Numbered from the stretch's first letter, positions 1 to 20,282 are shown. The stretch is DNA of 64,000 nucleotides from Hemibagrus wyckioides (GCF_019097595.1 NC_080720.1:16832352-16896351), one strand, 5' to 3'. A program made the numbers and translations. The notes: generated from the sequence alone by a model not told the origin.

Positions 1-192
1 GGGATAAGGCCGAAGAGTGTGAGAGTTGGTCTTCTTGTTTTGTGGCCATGATTTGTGCAACCATTTTTGGCAAAAGTCTTGTTGACAGTCATAATTCACT
101 TCATCTCATTGGAGTCAATTTAAAATGTGACCACCAATAAGGTGGCGATGTTTATGACGTCTATATCCAGACTAGGGGATAAATAGTTCTAC

Positions 193-8413
<8,221 letters not shown>

Positions 8414-8849
8414 GCTGCAACATAATGGGAAAAGAATTAGCTTGCTGTCTGTCTGACAAGTTTCTTGAAAAGCAAACAGGCACTTCCGTAATTTCAAGGT
8501 GTGTTAATACGATTCCATTTCAGACACAGTTTGTTCTCATAAACTGGTCTGTTGGGAAAAGGAATAAATAATAATTAATAGCTGTTAAACAGAAAAAGGT
8601 CAAATGAACCCAATAATGAAATGTATGAAACACTACACTCTTTAAACAGCCTCTCCAAGATATTGAAAATTTGCAAGTACTTCCAAATATGATTGATTTT
8701 GTGTACATTTCTGTGATTGCAATATCATGAAATCCTGAAGGAACTGGTTAAACAGAGCATCTGTCACATGGGCACACTGATGAGACAACAGCTCCCCTGA
8801 TTCTCTTCAAAACAATGGGACTAAATTCTGTTAATCAAAATGCATATTG

Positions 8850-9122
8850 GGGGCAGTGGGTAGCATTACCACCTAAACGCTCCATGGTCTCTGTTCACAA
8901 CCTGAGCTTGGGTTTACTGTCTGTGTTGATTCTCATGTTCTCTTTGTGCTAAAGACATTTCATCTCACATCCAAAAACATCATTAAGGGAATTGATCAAT
9001 TGCCCTTGGGTGTGAATGTGTGAGTGGACATGGTGTTTCATACAGGTTTTATTCCCATCTCATTATGGATCCACTGTAACCCTGAGGATAAAGTGGCTAG
9101 TGAAGATGAATGAATGGATGAG
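8850..9122 (+). repeat. SINE-like fish interspersed repeat
   Basis: The text begins near GGGGGCAGTGGGTAGCA, passes through a degenerate tRNA-like head and ends in a stretch close to GTGAAGATGAATGAATGGATGAG. This is the layout of a dispersed teleost repeat whose head resembles a tRNA and whose tail reads AAAGTGG..AGTGAAGATGAATGAATG. It sits just upstream of sycp1. Diverged relatives in the opposite orientation are at 20876-21125 and 47594-47830. The family name is not certain. Confidence 0.6.
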
Positions 9123-9655
9123 AATAGATTTTGGTTGGAAGGTAGATCTTACATTGCCCTGAATAAACACTGCAGCCTGTATGAATGACTTCATAAAGAT
9201 CCTCAGAAAAGTGAAATATAGTGTGCAGAATACCATTCTCCTACAACAAACTGGACTTGTGATTTTCCCTCTGACCAATTTAGCTTTAAGTCATTTTCCC
9301 CCCCAGTTTTAGTATTTGGTCAAGTGACAGACATTACAATAAGAGGAATGTGAGTTTAGAGACTCATGCTTAATATTGTGTAACGTTAACTCGATTAACA
9401 CAACGGACAAACGCGATAAATTTGAGCAACTGTAATTCATTACACGATGAAATATAACCCACGACCCATATTTTAGGAGTTTATTTTGACAAATATTATT
9501 TTGGCAAATATTAGCTCTCAAAATTTGAACTCTGTAATTTTGTCACTCGGCGCTTCAGCTGTACTGAACGTGAGGTGAATTATTAGCTAACGTTTGCGCA
9601 AAATTAGCCGGTTAGTTGAGCTAGCTTGTTAATGATTCGACTAACAGAAAAAAAA

Positions 9656-9879
9656 ATGGACAGTTTTAGAGTAAGTGAATGTTAAATGACCCTTTAAATC
9701 ACGGTTTGTCAAATTACCTTATTAGTTTATTTACTTATCAGCCGTATCTCTGTGAGCAGCTCTGTCAGGATCCTAACGGTATTCTAAACGACTTTATACT
9801 TCTGGCGCGCGTGCTGGATAATATATATATATATTGCATATTCACGGGGTTGCCAGATGTGGCTAAATCACGCAATTGA
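9656..9879 (+). CDS. Candidate two-exon short ORF of unknown function
   Basis: ATG at 9656 gives the codons MDSFR and then a strong splice donor (AGA/GTAAGTG, 9671). A possible acceptor (TTACTTATCAG) ends at 9741. Joined in phase, the second segment (9742-9879) reads PYLCEQLCQDPNGILNDFIL and continues ARVLDN, then enters a TA run and stops at TGA (9877-9879), about 50 residues in all. The second segment looks protein-like in composition, more so than most chance ORFs here, and it lies divergently upstream of sycp1. I do not recognise the family. It could be the first exons of a small gene, a truncated gene remnant broken at the TA run, or chance. Confidence 0.3.
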
Positions 9880-10162
9880 CAATTTATCACTATCCCAAAA
9901 CAAGAGCAATGGACAAATAGAGTAAATAATTTATAAATAACATAAATTTAGATAAAATACAGTAAAATTACCAGTTACCCATTTTAGAGCTTGAAGTTTG
10001 CCTCGACTGACCCCTGTACTTTCCAACGAAAAGAGAGTGTGTTTAGCTATTCTACCTTTATCTACCAGTCCAGTTTGCTTTTTGCTCCAAGTTGCTGAAA
10101 TTTTATTTGAAATTAAATTGTATTTTTTTCTAAAACACTATGGAATCTGATTTTATTATTAT

Positions 10163-10240
10163 TATTATTATTATAGTAATTCTTAATTTATTATTATTAT
10201 AGTAATTCTTAATTTATTATTATTATTATTAATTGTATTA
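10163..10240. repeat. ATT-rich tandem duplication
   Basis: A unit of about 28 bp (ATT triplets followed by AGTAATTCTTAATTT) occurs twice in a row inside a longer ATT-rich tract. It is a slippage-type repeat in the spacer between sycp1 and MCT copy A. Confidence 0.7.
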
Positions 10241-10399
10241 ATATTATGATATATTTGTTGTTGTTATTATTATGACAGTTCTTTGGGAGAGGTAGGTTTT
10301 GGTTTAATAAGAATCACGTTGCTAATAATATGCTAACATGGGAAAGTAGTTAGTAACAGTGACTAATGTGGTGCTAATGCATGTTCACGTGAGTTCCCT

Positions 10400-10757
10400 T
10401 CAGGTTCTCTGGTTTTGCACTAGATTATGGAGCGTTGAGATTTGTTCATTTACCACAAGCACATTAGAGAGGTCAGGCACTGATGATGGGTGTGAAGGTG
10501 CAAAGGTGTTCAGTGGCGTTGAGGTCAGGTCTCTTTGTAGGCCACACGAGTTGTTCCATTATTGGATAATGACAAAGACCCACTTTGTACACAGGGACAT
10601 TGCCATGCTCTAGTATGCTTATGCCCTTTAGCTCCAGGTAAGAGAAATTGTAATGCTACATCATACAAAAACATTGTGTAAAATTGTGTGCTCCAACTTT
10701 TGTGGAAAACCTTTGTGTGTGGAAGAACCACAGGTGTCCACAAACTTTTAGCCATGT
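10400..10757 (+). mobile_element. Tc1-derived MITE, diverged copy
   Basis: This stretch shares its order of segments with the better preserved copy at 33436-33930: CACTAGATT.TGGAGCGT, GAGGTCAGGCACTGATG, AAGGTGTTCAGTGG.GTTGAGGTCAGG, AATTGTAATGCTACA and a terminal GGTGTCCACAAACTTTTAGCCAT. The left end is missing or unrecognisable. The family derives from a Tc1/mariner-type transposon whose transposase tail is readable on the other strand in the 33 kb copy. It lies just beyond the 3' end of MCT copy A. Confidence 0.7.
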
Positions 10758-10859
10758 CCTTACTAAAATTTTTTAATCCTTTGATGTAAGTTGGCAGGAG
10801 GCTATAAACATAAAATCTAGGTTTACTCAAAAAATAAACAAAGACATTTAAACCATTAT

Positions 10860-10865
10860 TTTATT
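10860..10865 (-). terminator. Possible polyadenylation signal for MCT copy A
   Basis: AATAAA on the minus strand, about 275 bp past the stop codon of copy A. It is placed by motif only; nothing else shows that it is used. Confidence 0.3.
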
Positions 10866-11138
10866 AGTGCTGGTTATTGTAATACCCTTATAAATACCTT
10901 AGATTAGTTTTGACTCTTACAAATAAAAAGAGAAAATATCTTAGTTTCAGTTAAAATAATGTTAAACATTAACATTACTAACATATTTCTTATGCATGGA
11001 ATCATGTTGTATTGTGTCCTCCCAGTGATAATTTTAGGCATGGAAATATTGCACAATAATAAAAATTATACAACAATGCCAAAATGCATGACATATATAG
11101 TTCCACAAAAGTGTACAATCATGTCTGGATAGGGGAAG

Positions 11139-14100
11139 TCACACAGTGTCTTCTGCTGTTTTAATGTCTTTGTTTTCTCTCTGTCTAGCTGTCTGCTTGT
11201 CTACAATGTCTATGGTGGATTCTTCCTCTTTTCCTTTTAGCTGTGATTTTCTAGCTTCCTCCTTTGCTTCCTTGTCCAGTAGCCTGTAATTAATGCCCAT
11301 GCAGATAAAAAGGAACATGCTCGCCACCATCAGGACTATTCCACAGGTTATGTAAGTATACTTGTAGTCATGGTAGATGTCATTAAATTTTCCTGAAAAA
11401 AAAAAATAAAATACAGATACAGATAAATACAAAAGTATCAGTTTAGTATGTGAAATGTTTTATATTATGTTTTTAGAAAAGAGACTGCTAAAGGGCAGTT
11501 ATAAGAAATATATGCATTAAAAAATCTGCAACTCTCTCACACTCACCCAACAATGGAGGGCTAATTAAAACTGGTCCACATTCCACAATGGTGACCAGGC
11601 CAACAGCGCTGGAGAAGCGCTGGACTCCTACCAAGTCCATCAGGGTTTCAAAAAGCACACAGCTCAGCCACCCAAACCCAAACCCAAAGAAGATGGAATA
11701 GATAACAAACCCTAGATAATCAACTGAAAGAGGCGCAAGAACGTGGCACACACCATTAAATAGAACTGAGGCAGCAAAGAAATACTGTATCCTTGGTCGG
11801 ACCCACTTGGTGTTGGCCACAGTTCCCATGGATGGCCGCACCACCATGTCCACAATGGCCAGTACTGAGAGTAAAATAGCTGCTTTCTCTTTTGATATAC
11901 CCCTACTTTTGGCAAAATTACTGAGGAATACTAGTGGGGTGAAAAGGCCAAAGAACATGACAATGTTGCCCATGAGGTACAGGAGGAATCCACGGTGTTT
12001 GAAGAGAGACAGGTCAATGAAACTGTTGATAACCTGCATCACTGTCTTCTTCTCTCCATCAGCACTAGCCTCCTTCACAGCAGGTTTGGGTTTTGGCCCA
12101 ATAGGCCTCATGAGAGATCCAGCTACGCAACAGTTGAGCAAAAGCCCACCCAGGATTAAGAAGCTACCCCTCCAGCCAAACTGGTCATAAAACCAACTGT
12201 TCAGAGGAGCTAAAGTGGATAGAAACACAGGGCTGCCGGCCATGGCGATGCCATTTGCAATGGGCCTCCTTTTGTAGAAGTATTTCCCAATCATAGTAAG
12301 GGCTGGGTTGAGATTAAACGCAAGTCCCAAACCTGTAATTTAAACAGTAAAAAAAATAAACACATTTTTAAATAAAGTTGTACTATTGCATATACAACTC
12401 TATAAAGTTCAACATCAGTCACATGCATATTTATACTAACCCACCTCCTACAACACCCACAAAGAAATACAAGCCCTCCACCGTGTTGCAGAAAGATGCT
12501 GAAATGAGTCCAGCTCCTGCCAGGCAGCCTCCTGCTATCATGATTGGACGACTGCCATACTTATTCACTAGAATACTGCTTATTGGACCTGTGGATAATG
12601 AAAAAATATATTTATTGTATTTAAATGTACTCTTCATTAATACAGATAGGTAACAAATTGAAAGACAAACCAACATAAGGCCACTTAAGAACCATTGGAA
12701 CAGCTTTAGTACATCTTGACTAATTTAAGGCTGCACTAGATGAATGAAAACAATTCTTTTAGAATATGTACCACCTAATTTATTTTAATTGATTTTATTT
12801 GGTGCTGTCTTCTATTTCTTTTCACCTGGGCTGAGATCTATTTAAGATATTCAGTGTGAATGGGGGATTGTCATCCTAGAGTAGAAAGCTCCCATCATGA
12901 TAGAAATGTTTCATCACAGGGTAGAAGTGATTAGCCAGAATAACTCTGTATTGATTTGCATTGACTCTTTCCTCTAAGTAGACAAGTAGACCAAACCATG
13001 CCAGAAATGCCTTCTACAGCATAACAGAGCCTCCAGTTTCCCTTTGTCATCTATCTGCGTAATGATGTTTTGAAAAAGCTTTGCAAATATTTTCTTCAAC
13101 TGCATTTGCTGATGGAAAATATATTAAATGTGGATAAAATCTGATATAGTCTAGAATTTCGACATTAGAGGGCACTGTTGCTTTAATAGTCTTACATATG
13201 ACAGCAGAAGAATTTGAAATTGTCTTTTGCTGCTGTAGCTATTACTAACCTGCAACTTTGCCTTGTTTCCCTCAGTTACTGATTCAAACATCAGTAGGTG
13301 GTATACTAAATAAAGATTCATTATTCATAATATTTGTGAGTAATATATGTTGTATCCTGGTGATAAGTGGCAGTTTTCATATAATACCAGCAAATCTTAA
13401 TTATAAATCATTAAGCAGCATGAAATGCTGTGGAGTCCTTCGACTATTATTATATTGTTAATGCAATAATATACTCGTCAGCTTCTTTGGATGGTTAAGG
13501 ATTTGAACTTATAATGGAGAAACCCTTTGTTGTAGGCTTCTGTCTAGGCAGTTCTCCCAACAGGGACAAACCAAAGAATTAAACAGAAGCTACATTCACA
13601 GGGTTTAATGCTACCTGGAGTTTACTGTAGAAGCTGTACAAAACAAACAAATATAAACAAAATGTGAATGGAATTACTAAGTTCATGCGTTAAAATCATA
13701 ACAAGATACTGATACTGTTTGCTACTACTACTAAACTGTAGTGGCACCAAAGACTGAAGAAATAATGCAGATCCGTTTCAAAACTCTTGCAAAAGTGTAT
13801 TTTCAAAATACTATAAAATAATATACTAATTTTTTATGTATTTTTCATTGCATAATTTTGTAATTTATGTTAAAGCCTTTACATTTGTGGTTTTTCCATG
13901 TATCATGTATAAAAAAGACATTTTGTGGGTATATTTTTGCCCTTCTTTGTACATGATTGTGATGTCAGGACATTACATATAAACACCTACATTTACTGCC
14001 TATTATCAGCTTGGCTATTACAGAGGTGATAAGGAGTGCTATTACTGCAGTCTGCAGAGCTATTCAAGCAGGGGATGTGTGTGTATGTGTGTGTGGGGGG

Positions 14101-17100
14101 TAGCCTGGTGAGGGGTAGGGGACAGAAATGGCTAAATGTTGAGCTGTTCTTTGTTATAAGAAAGAACATCTGTCATAGTATAGCCCTCCAAAGGATACAA
14201 ACATGGCTCTAATGTTGTATGTTTTAAGAATCGTTTGGTCTGAACACTTGTTAATATGCAGCCCGATCTGGGCTACAGATGCACCACTAATGCATTTGAA
14301 TTCTCCTTAGTCATCATGCCAAAAACTGTAGTATTTACATTGTTGAGCTGGCTGATTGTCTTCTTATTTGGTTTCAGAAGAAGACTCCACTGAAAACATA
14401 GTACAGGTAAGTGTTAGTAAGTGTTGTGCAGCTGACATTATTTTTCTTATTGTTATTCACAGTTTTCTATCTTATATATAAATGTTTGCCATCCCTTATT
14501 TCATCCCATGATAACAGATCTTATATCTTAAAGACACAGTAACAAATACAGCTTGTTTAATTATAAGGAAAGAAAGGTTGGAAATAGCCACCTAGAAAGG
14601 AATTATGACACAATTGTTATAAGTGGATTGCAAGGGGAAGAATTACCAAATGTACAATGGACTGTTCTATTTGTCCTTTTTATAATCCACCTTATACAAC
14701 TAGAGCCAACCAATTCCTACATCAAACCTCTAAAAGATTACATGCTTACACTAATCTAATGCAGAAATGCAACCTTGTAAGATGTAATATATTAGAATCA
14801 GTGTTCCCAACATTTTAAGCCTTCCAATTTCCTGCTGATTAGCAATTATTGTACTGCAAAGCAGGTTGTATTTGCCTTATAATGCCTGTGAAGTGGAGTC
14901 AGACATGAACCACAATTCAGCACCGGTACTCTTAAATGAAAATAAGAAATTCACTGGCTCATTAATATACTGATCATAAACTGACTGTATAACTGAATAT
15001 GAACTGGCTATTTCATTCAAGACGTCATAAGAACAAAGCTAATCACAGCAAAATTGCATCAAGTAAGGTTTCAGAAAAATTAGTGACACTCAAAATGAGT
15101 GACAGATTAACAGACAGTTTTTATGCTTGGATCAGTTTTAAAAATTGTATTTGATTTCAGTGGAAAAGCATGCAAAAACTATACCTATATACATATACAT
15201 ATACCTGTACATATAAGAGTGTCTTTTTCTCTTAGCAAACTGACTTTAGCTGGTTTGGCCTATCAAAATATGAAAAGAAGGAAATTGAAATATACACCAG
15301 TCTGTTATGCTATAACACCACAGTGTTGAACAGGCACAAACACAATCTGACAGTTATTGTTGAATGGCTGTCTAGGTATACAGCAAAAAAGTCAAAGTGC
15401 ACAGATGTTTACTATGTGAAAGACAGAGGTTGTGCTAAAGCCCAAGACAAGATTTGTTCAATACACTGGAGAGCCTGATAACCTCAGTATAAGAAATCGT
15501 GGTGTATTCTTGGTCTTATGAAATTTTGTTTGGCATTTTATCTTCGGATATTCTTTTTTAAAAATTTTTTTTATTAATGTTTCACCCAATATGCCACCCA
15601 GTCATATTCTTGGATGAATAACTTCCAGAAATGGCCAATAAAAGTCCACCTTTTAATTCAATAAGAGACATCTTACAAGTTTGCTCATATGCAGTGTAAT
15701 AGTAATAGGACAAACCAATGTAGTATACACTTCTAAACTATATATAATATAATAATATTTCCACAAATTGTAAATCATATAAAGCTCATCAGATTACTAG
15801 CTAGTTAGGCAGCTTGCTAGTGTGACTGATTAAGTAAGGTACAATAAAAAGGTATAACATAACAAACAGCATATCAAATTGTTAACTTCACCATGGTTCG
15901 GTATTGATTTCATGAATTCTGTAGCAATAACATAATCAAATCCAATCAAATTTCTGCTGGTTCTGTGCTCCTTTGTCCAGTATGGCAGTCTGGCTTTACA
16001 GAGGTTCTATCTACTAGTGTTTGCTCACTGTAGTCATATGATCATATCTAATATGGTTAATTAAAATTTGGGCATCTTATCAGTTTTACTGCCATTGTAT
16101 TACCATTACAGAGTTTTATAGGTGTTACAGTCTTGTTTTGATATCCCATTTTAACTACATTTCTCAGCTTGGTTTCCTGGTTGTGTATATGCCATTTTGT
16201 GGATACCACAAATCGTTAAAATGTTGATTCAATGCATACAGGATGGGTGGAAGTTTGGAAGTTAAACAAAGGCTTCTAACAGAAGCTTAAACTAAAAAGT
16301 GCTTCTGTATATGTGTGCTGTGTAATAAAATTGCTGTGTGAAGTTTATGCCTATAAAGCTTAACTAGCAGTTATTTAGAATTTACCCTGGAAGTAAGTGG
16401 ATTACACAAACTTTCTGGGTCAGTCTACAACTGTGGTAATTCTGTGCCCCAGATTTTAAAGAATATACACAAAATACTTAATTTATAGCAAAGCTGGCTT
16501 AATTGTATGTATTAAATGTATTTGTTACAAACACAACAAATTGCATTCATCACTATATGTAGCATCCAGTTGAAAATGTATCTATATACATATATATATA
16601 TATCTATATCTTAACCATGAAAAAATGTTTTTGAAGAACACTCATGCTTATACTTTATAAATGCATAAAAAAAGAAAGAAAGAAAAATTGTCAGCTGGTT
16701 ACCAAAGTGCCCCTTTATTTTATTTTTTTCTCAAAGAACACTGGAACTGAAATGAAGAATTAATTATGAGATTTTGTTCTTTATAAATTCAGGAAACTAG
16801 TGTTAATTTGAGAGTAGGAGACTTGGGTCAGTTTATAGCACAATCAATCACTCCAATCAGCTACAAGCTACCCTTGACCTATGGGGTTAGTTGTAACATT
16901 CTGTTCCTTTCATTTAATTGTATATACCCTCTGATATTAATATAAAAAAGGTGTTTGTTTTTTAACAGGTAACAGAATTTAAATCTATCTCTGTGAAGCT
17001 GCTTTGCATCAGTGTCCATTGTTAAAATTATAAAAATAAAATTGAATTGAATTGAAAAAAAAAATCATGAGTCAAAGAAACAGGAATTATAGAATATTTA

Positions 17101-19023
17101 CAAAAAAATGTGACAAAAGCAACTGACACCATGTTGCATCACTGTCCCATTAATGACCAAACAAGTACAATATCCAATTTATCTGTTAACTGCTCATAAA
17201 AGATGCACATTTAGCATAACGTCATTACGGTTTAACACTTAAATTGGTTAACCAAAATAGTGCAGTTTAGAGTATTTTTTCCTGCTCTTTATAAACAAGT
17301 AATTTAGTAACCTATAGTCGCTCTGACATCACTTAGCAGTGCTATTTGATGGTAGTAATCTCAGCTCTGTGCAACCGGAGATGGAAGCATCTCATCTCCT
17401 GATCTCTCTCCAAGGAAAACATCTGAACCCCCTGCTCTTGAAATAAAAGGCTGACTGAGAACACAGGCTCTAGAGGCAGATAGAGTTGCCCATTCAGAGC
17501 TCTGTCTCACAGAGTAGTAATGTTTAAAGCTCATCTTGTACTCAACTAGCTCATTCTGTCCATGGAAACCTTTCCATTTAGGCCATTTCAGATAATGGAG
17601 TGTACTGAAAGCTTCATTATCTATGTCATGCCCTCACCGATCACATCAGTGGACTAAGAGAGGTGTTGATGCAAAGCTTAGTAAAAGACAGCTAGGAACA
17701 ACTTTGTCCCATCTGGGACAAAGGATTATGTAAATCAAAGTAAAGGACACGGGAAGAGGATTACAATATTAAACTGGCTTGTGCTCTAAGACAAAACTGA
17801 GTGAAAGATTGTGTTGGGAGTCTGTTTAAGAATCAGTGTATTCTAAAGTTTTACAGATGCTGATATTCTTAATGAAACAAGGTATGCTGAGTCTCATAGA
17901 GCTAGCTCTATTCTCATTATCCTCATTTTCAGTGCAACCAAATGAGCTCAAAAACACTATATAGTCACATAACTTATTCCAGCTTGACAATGCCCCCATG
18001 TACAAAACAAGCTTCATGAAGACATGGTTTGCCAATGTTGCACTGGAAGAACTCAAGTGTTCTGCACAGAGGCCTGACCTCAACCCCACTGAGCACCTTT
18101 AGGATGAACTGTGCCCCAGGTCTCCTCCCTGACATGAATACCTGACCTCACTAATGCTTCTTATGGCTGATGTCTATAATTCTGAATGCTGAATAATTGT
18201 AATTGAAAATAACTAATGAAATTAATTAAAATGAGGCAGAGATCAAACATTTATTAGATTCTGGGTGCAATTGGTTCTGCTGCCTCTGACTGCCTCCTAG
18301 TCAAGATGTAACCAGCCTTTGTGATGTTTCAGCTGTTTTTAAACCTTAACCATTAAGACAATGGTTTAAGTCAGGGGTGTCCAATCTTACCTGATAAGGG
18401 CCGGTGTGTGTGCAGGCTATCATTCCAACCTAGCAGAAGCCACACTCAAGTCTATTGAAAGCCATGATCAACTGATTAAACAGGTGGAAACAGGTGTGGC
18501 TTTTGCTTGATTGGTATGAAAACCTGCACCCACACTGGCCCTTACTGGATAAGATTGGACCTCTGGTTTAACTACAGTGGTTCTTAGAGACTCCATGTAC
18601 TGGACATCTGTCAGTTATGCTCTAGAATGGCTTAATAATTAGACTAGAAGTTGAGTTGTATGACATACAGTAGAAACAAAACATGTGCATTGTATGGTGT
18701 CCTCAATAAACTGACTCGGAATCAATATATGAGAAGAGAAGAGAAGCAAGAAGAGAAGAAATGTAGAACTTCTACAATATATTTTTCATGCACCATGTAG
18801 TCTCACCTGCTCCGTACATGACAGCTAGCATGATGGATGATATCCAGGAGACTTGGCTACTGGTGGCTTTAAAGATTACTTCAATCTCTTTGAAGAACAC
18901 AGTGATGGACTTTGGGAAGGCATAGGAGAATCCAATAGAGATGAAGGCACCAGCCACAACTGCCCAACCCCAGCCCCCCTCTGGAGGAGTGTAACCCACG
19001 GGACCGCCAACTGCAAGTGGCAT
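11139..19023 (-). CDS. slc16a1: Monocarboxylate transporter 1-like, copy A
   Basis: Proton-linked carrier for lactate, pyruvate and ketone bodies at the plasma membrane, SLC16 family, normally partnered with basigin/embigin. Four coding exons: 19023-18807, 12588-12445, 12332-11547 and 11392-11139 (stop TGA). All three splices fall in phase 1 inside a glycine codon; 466 residues against 500 in human MCT1. The N-terminus [14 protein letters not shown] is almost that of MCT1. The family motif EGGWGW starts TM1, and [16 protein letters not shown] is the TM4-5 signature. Key residues are present: Lys38 ([10 protein letters not shown]), Arg143, and Asp282/Arg286 ([10 protein letters not shown]). 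The cytoplasmic TM6-7 loop is clearly shorter than in human. The C-tail is acidic (EEESTIDIV...EDTV). Intron 1 is 6.2 kb. A spliced 5' leader is likely. Copy B is the upstream tandem neighbour. Whether this is the fish 'a' or 'b' ohnolog cannot be told here. Confidence 0.95.
12817..13020. repeat. Possible interspersed repeat remnant
   Basis: The segment around ACCAAACCATGCCAGAAATG and ACAGCATAACAGAGCCTCCAG resembles wording common in dispersed teleost DNA-transposon remnants. No terminal repeats were found, so class and limits are uncertain. Confidence 0.3.
16960..17062 (-). repeat. Fish interspersed repeat, end fragment
   Basis: The text GTGAAGCTGCTTTG...TGTCCATTGTTAAAA and the tail AATAAAATTGAATTGAATTGAA read, in reverse complement, like the head of the repeat seen at 60108-60250 (TTGATTTGTATATCGCTTTTAACAATGGAC). 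A shorter piece of the same family lies at 31400-31447 and another at 51463-51560. Confidence 0.5.
17975..18172 (-). mobile_element. Tc1-derived MITE fragment
   Basis: Reverse-complement relative of the central part of the element at 33436-33930. CAATGCCCCCATGTACAAA, ATGAAGACATGGTTTGCCAA and CCTGACCTCAACCCCACTGAGCACC are recognisable; the last encodes the PDLNPTEH end of a Tc1-type transposase. Both element ends are missing. It lies in MCT copy A intron 1. Confidence 0.7.
18372..18565. mobile_element. Short hAT-type MITE
   Basis: About 194 bp. The left end reads CAGGGGTGTCCAATCTTA and the right end, in reverse complement, CAGAGGTCCAATCTTATC. Flanking 8-mers GTTTAAGT (18364-18371) and GTTTAACT (18566-18573) match at 7 of 8 positions, fitting a hAT target duplication. 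The internal part has a GCAGGC..TCATTCCAACC arm and a matching TTGGTATGAAAACCTGCACC arm, so the whole element is a long imperfect inverted repeat. A worn relative is at 55700-55865. Confidence 0.78.
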
Positions 19024-19055
19024 GGTGATATCTTCACTAAATGATAGTTGGGTTT
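19024..19055 (-). other. 5'-UTR part of MCT copy A exon carrying the start codon
   Basis: On the minus strand CTCTCCTCACAG ends at 19056, a good acceptor with a pyrimidine tract, 32 nt ahead of the ATG. The leader is therefore spliced, as in mammalian MCT1 where the start codon is also in the second exon. Confidence 0.6.
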
Positions 19056-19543
19056 CTGTGAGGAGAGATTAGGGTTTTATTAATTAAAAAGCTGACAAGA
19101 TACATTGGATTACGTTCAGTTATAAGCATGGTCCAGTATTATAAGTTGCACATGAAGTAAAAATTAAAACCATTTTTAAACCACTTGTCCCCATTTGGTC
19201 TTGAGCAGAATAATTGGGAGGGAAGATGCTCATCTCTGTTCCACAAAACACCACAAAACAAACAATCCATGGGTCCTCATAACACCATATCCAATTAATC
19301 CATTCTCAGTGCAAAGCCTATCTATGATCCTAATTATAAATAGTTTATAATGGTCCTAGCTGTTCAAAATAAATTCATTATATAAAATATTTATATGTTA
19401 TGTTTATCAGCAAATCAGCAAAGCAAGATAGATTGATGGATGGATGGATTTACAGATCAAATGCTTTCAGACCTCACAATCGAGGTAGATTAGTCAGAGA
19501 ATCCACTCTCATAGGTCACATAATTCTTAGGCAGAGCACTTAC

Positions 19544-19750
19544 CTTTTGAACACCACTCAGCACACTTTCAGAAGAAAAAAACAAACTCCAAAGCACACT
19601 AGTTTTCCACAATACAAGTCATTTCAAGATGCTTTAGTATTCAATGGTAATCAGTACACTGAAAGCACTGACACACAGCTGAACTAAGGGATATCATAAG
19701 CACCACAGGTCTTGATGATGTAACAAGCCAGGCCCAGATTCAATATACAG
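19544..19750 (-). promoter_or_regulatory. Probable non-coding first exon of MCT copy A
   Basis: On the minus strand TTCAAAAG/GTAAGTGC gives a near-ideal donor whose last exon base is 19544. Upstream, CCAATAAAAGC (about 19772-19782) could serve as a TATA-like box and would place the start near 19745. Together with the acceptor at 19056 this makes an exon of about 200 nt and a 0.5 kb first intron. This is inference from motifs only. Confidence 0.4.
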
Positions 19751-20261
19751 TGCCAGAATGAGAGCAGTGCTGCTTTTATTGGCTCTTGATGTCAACACAG
19801 AGGTGAAAACAGATTCTTACTGGCTGCACAAAGTTTACTAGGACTGCCCACTTGTGTCCCCTCTCTCCACCTTCTCATTCTCTTATCCCTCAGGTCCCTT
19901 TCAACGGGACTCAAGTTCTAGTATTCATTTACTGAAATGTATGTTTAAGTCTGAAAAATATAGGCATCACTATTAGGCCTCAAAGTGTTATTATGAGGTG
20001 CTGAGCAGTACACATTGCCATACAAGTGGCTATTAGCAATAACAACATTTAAGATTATTTTTTTCCAAATCAAGCAAGGACAAAAAGTTACCTGGGCAGG
20101 ATACAGGTTAATGTTAAGGAAACATGTAAGATACATCTGTTGATGCGCTTGGACACATCATCAGTGACAGTACCAGGGGTCCTTAGGGGTTTTGGGTCTT
20201 TCAAATTCAGACCCCCTTGTCCTGGCGACCCAACCAGCCTTGCACAGTGACTTCCCTGCAA

Positions 20262-20282
20262 AGACCCCCCCCCCACCCCCCC
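20262..20282. repeat. Poly-C tract
   Basis: About 20 bases, almost all C with a single A, in the 3' coding remnant of the non-LTR element. It causes the glycine runs seen in the reading frames of the opposite strand. Confidence 0.9.

Larger units (their letters stand above)
12589..18806 (-). other. MCT copy A intron 1
   Basis: A 6.2 kb intron separating the first coding exon from exon 2. It holds a repeat remnant near 12820-13020, a fragment of the Tc1-derived MITE (17975-18172), a short hAT-type MITE (18372-18565), a (GT)-rich patch near 14077-14098 and the tail of a common fish repeat near 16960-17060. No further coding exon was recognised. Confidence 0.7.

Noticed and set aside
1..192. 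Further sycp1 exon at the left edge
   Set aside because: No acceptor/donor pair in the required phase with coiled-coil coding content could be found; the next exon is probably outside the window.
11807..12190. 127-codon plus-strand ORF
   Set aside because: It is the antisense shadow of MCT copy A exon 3. The minus strand there encodes the transporter with correct splice phases.
14378..14406. Exon-like segment with AG and GTAAGTG borders on the plus strand
   Set aside because: Only 29 nt, opposite strand to the host gene, contains a stop in one frame and has no partner exons; best read as chance.
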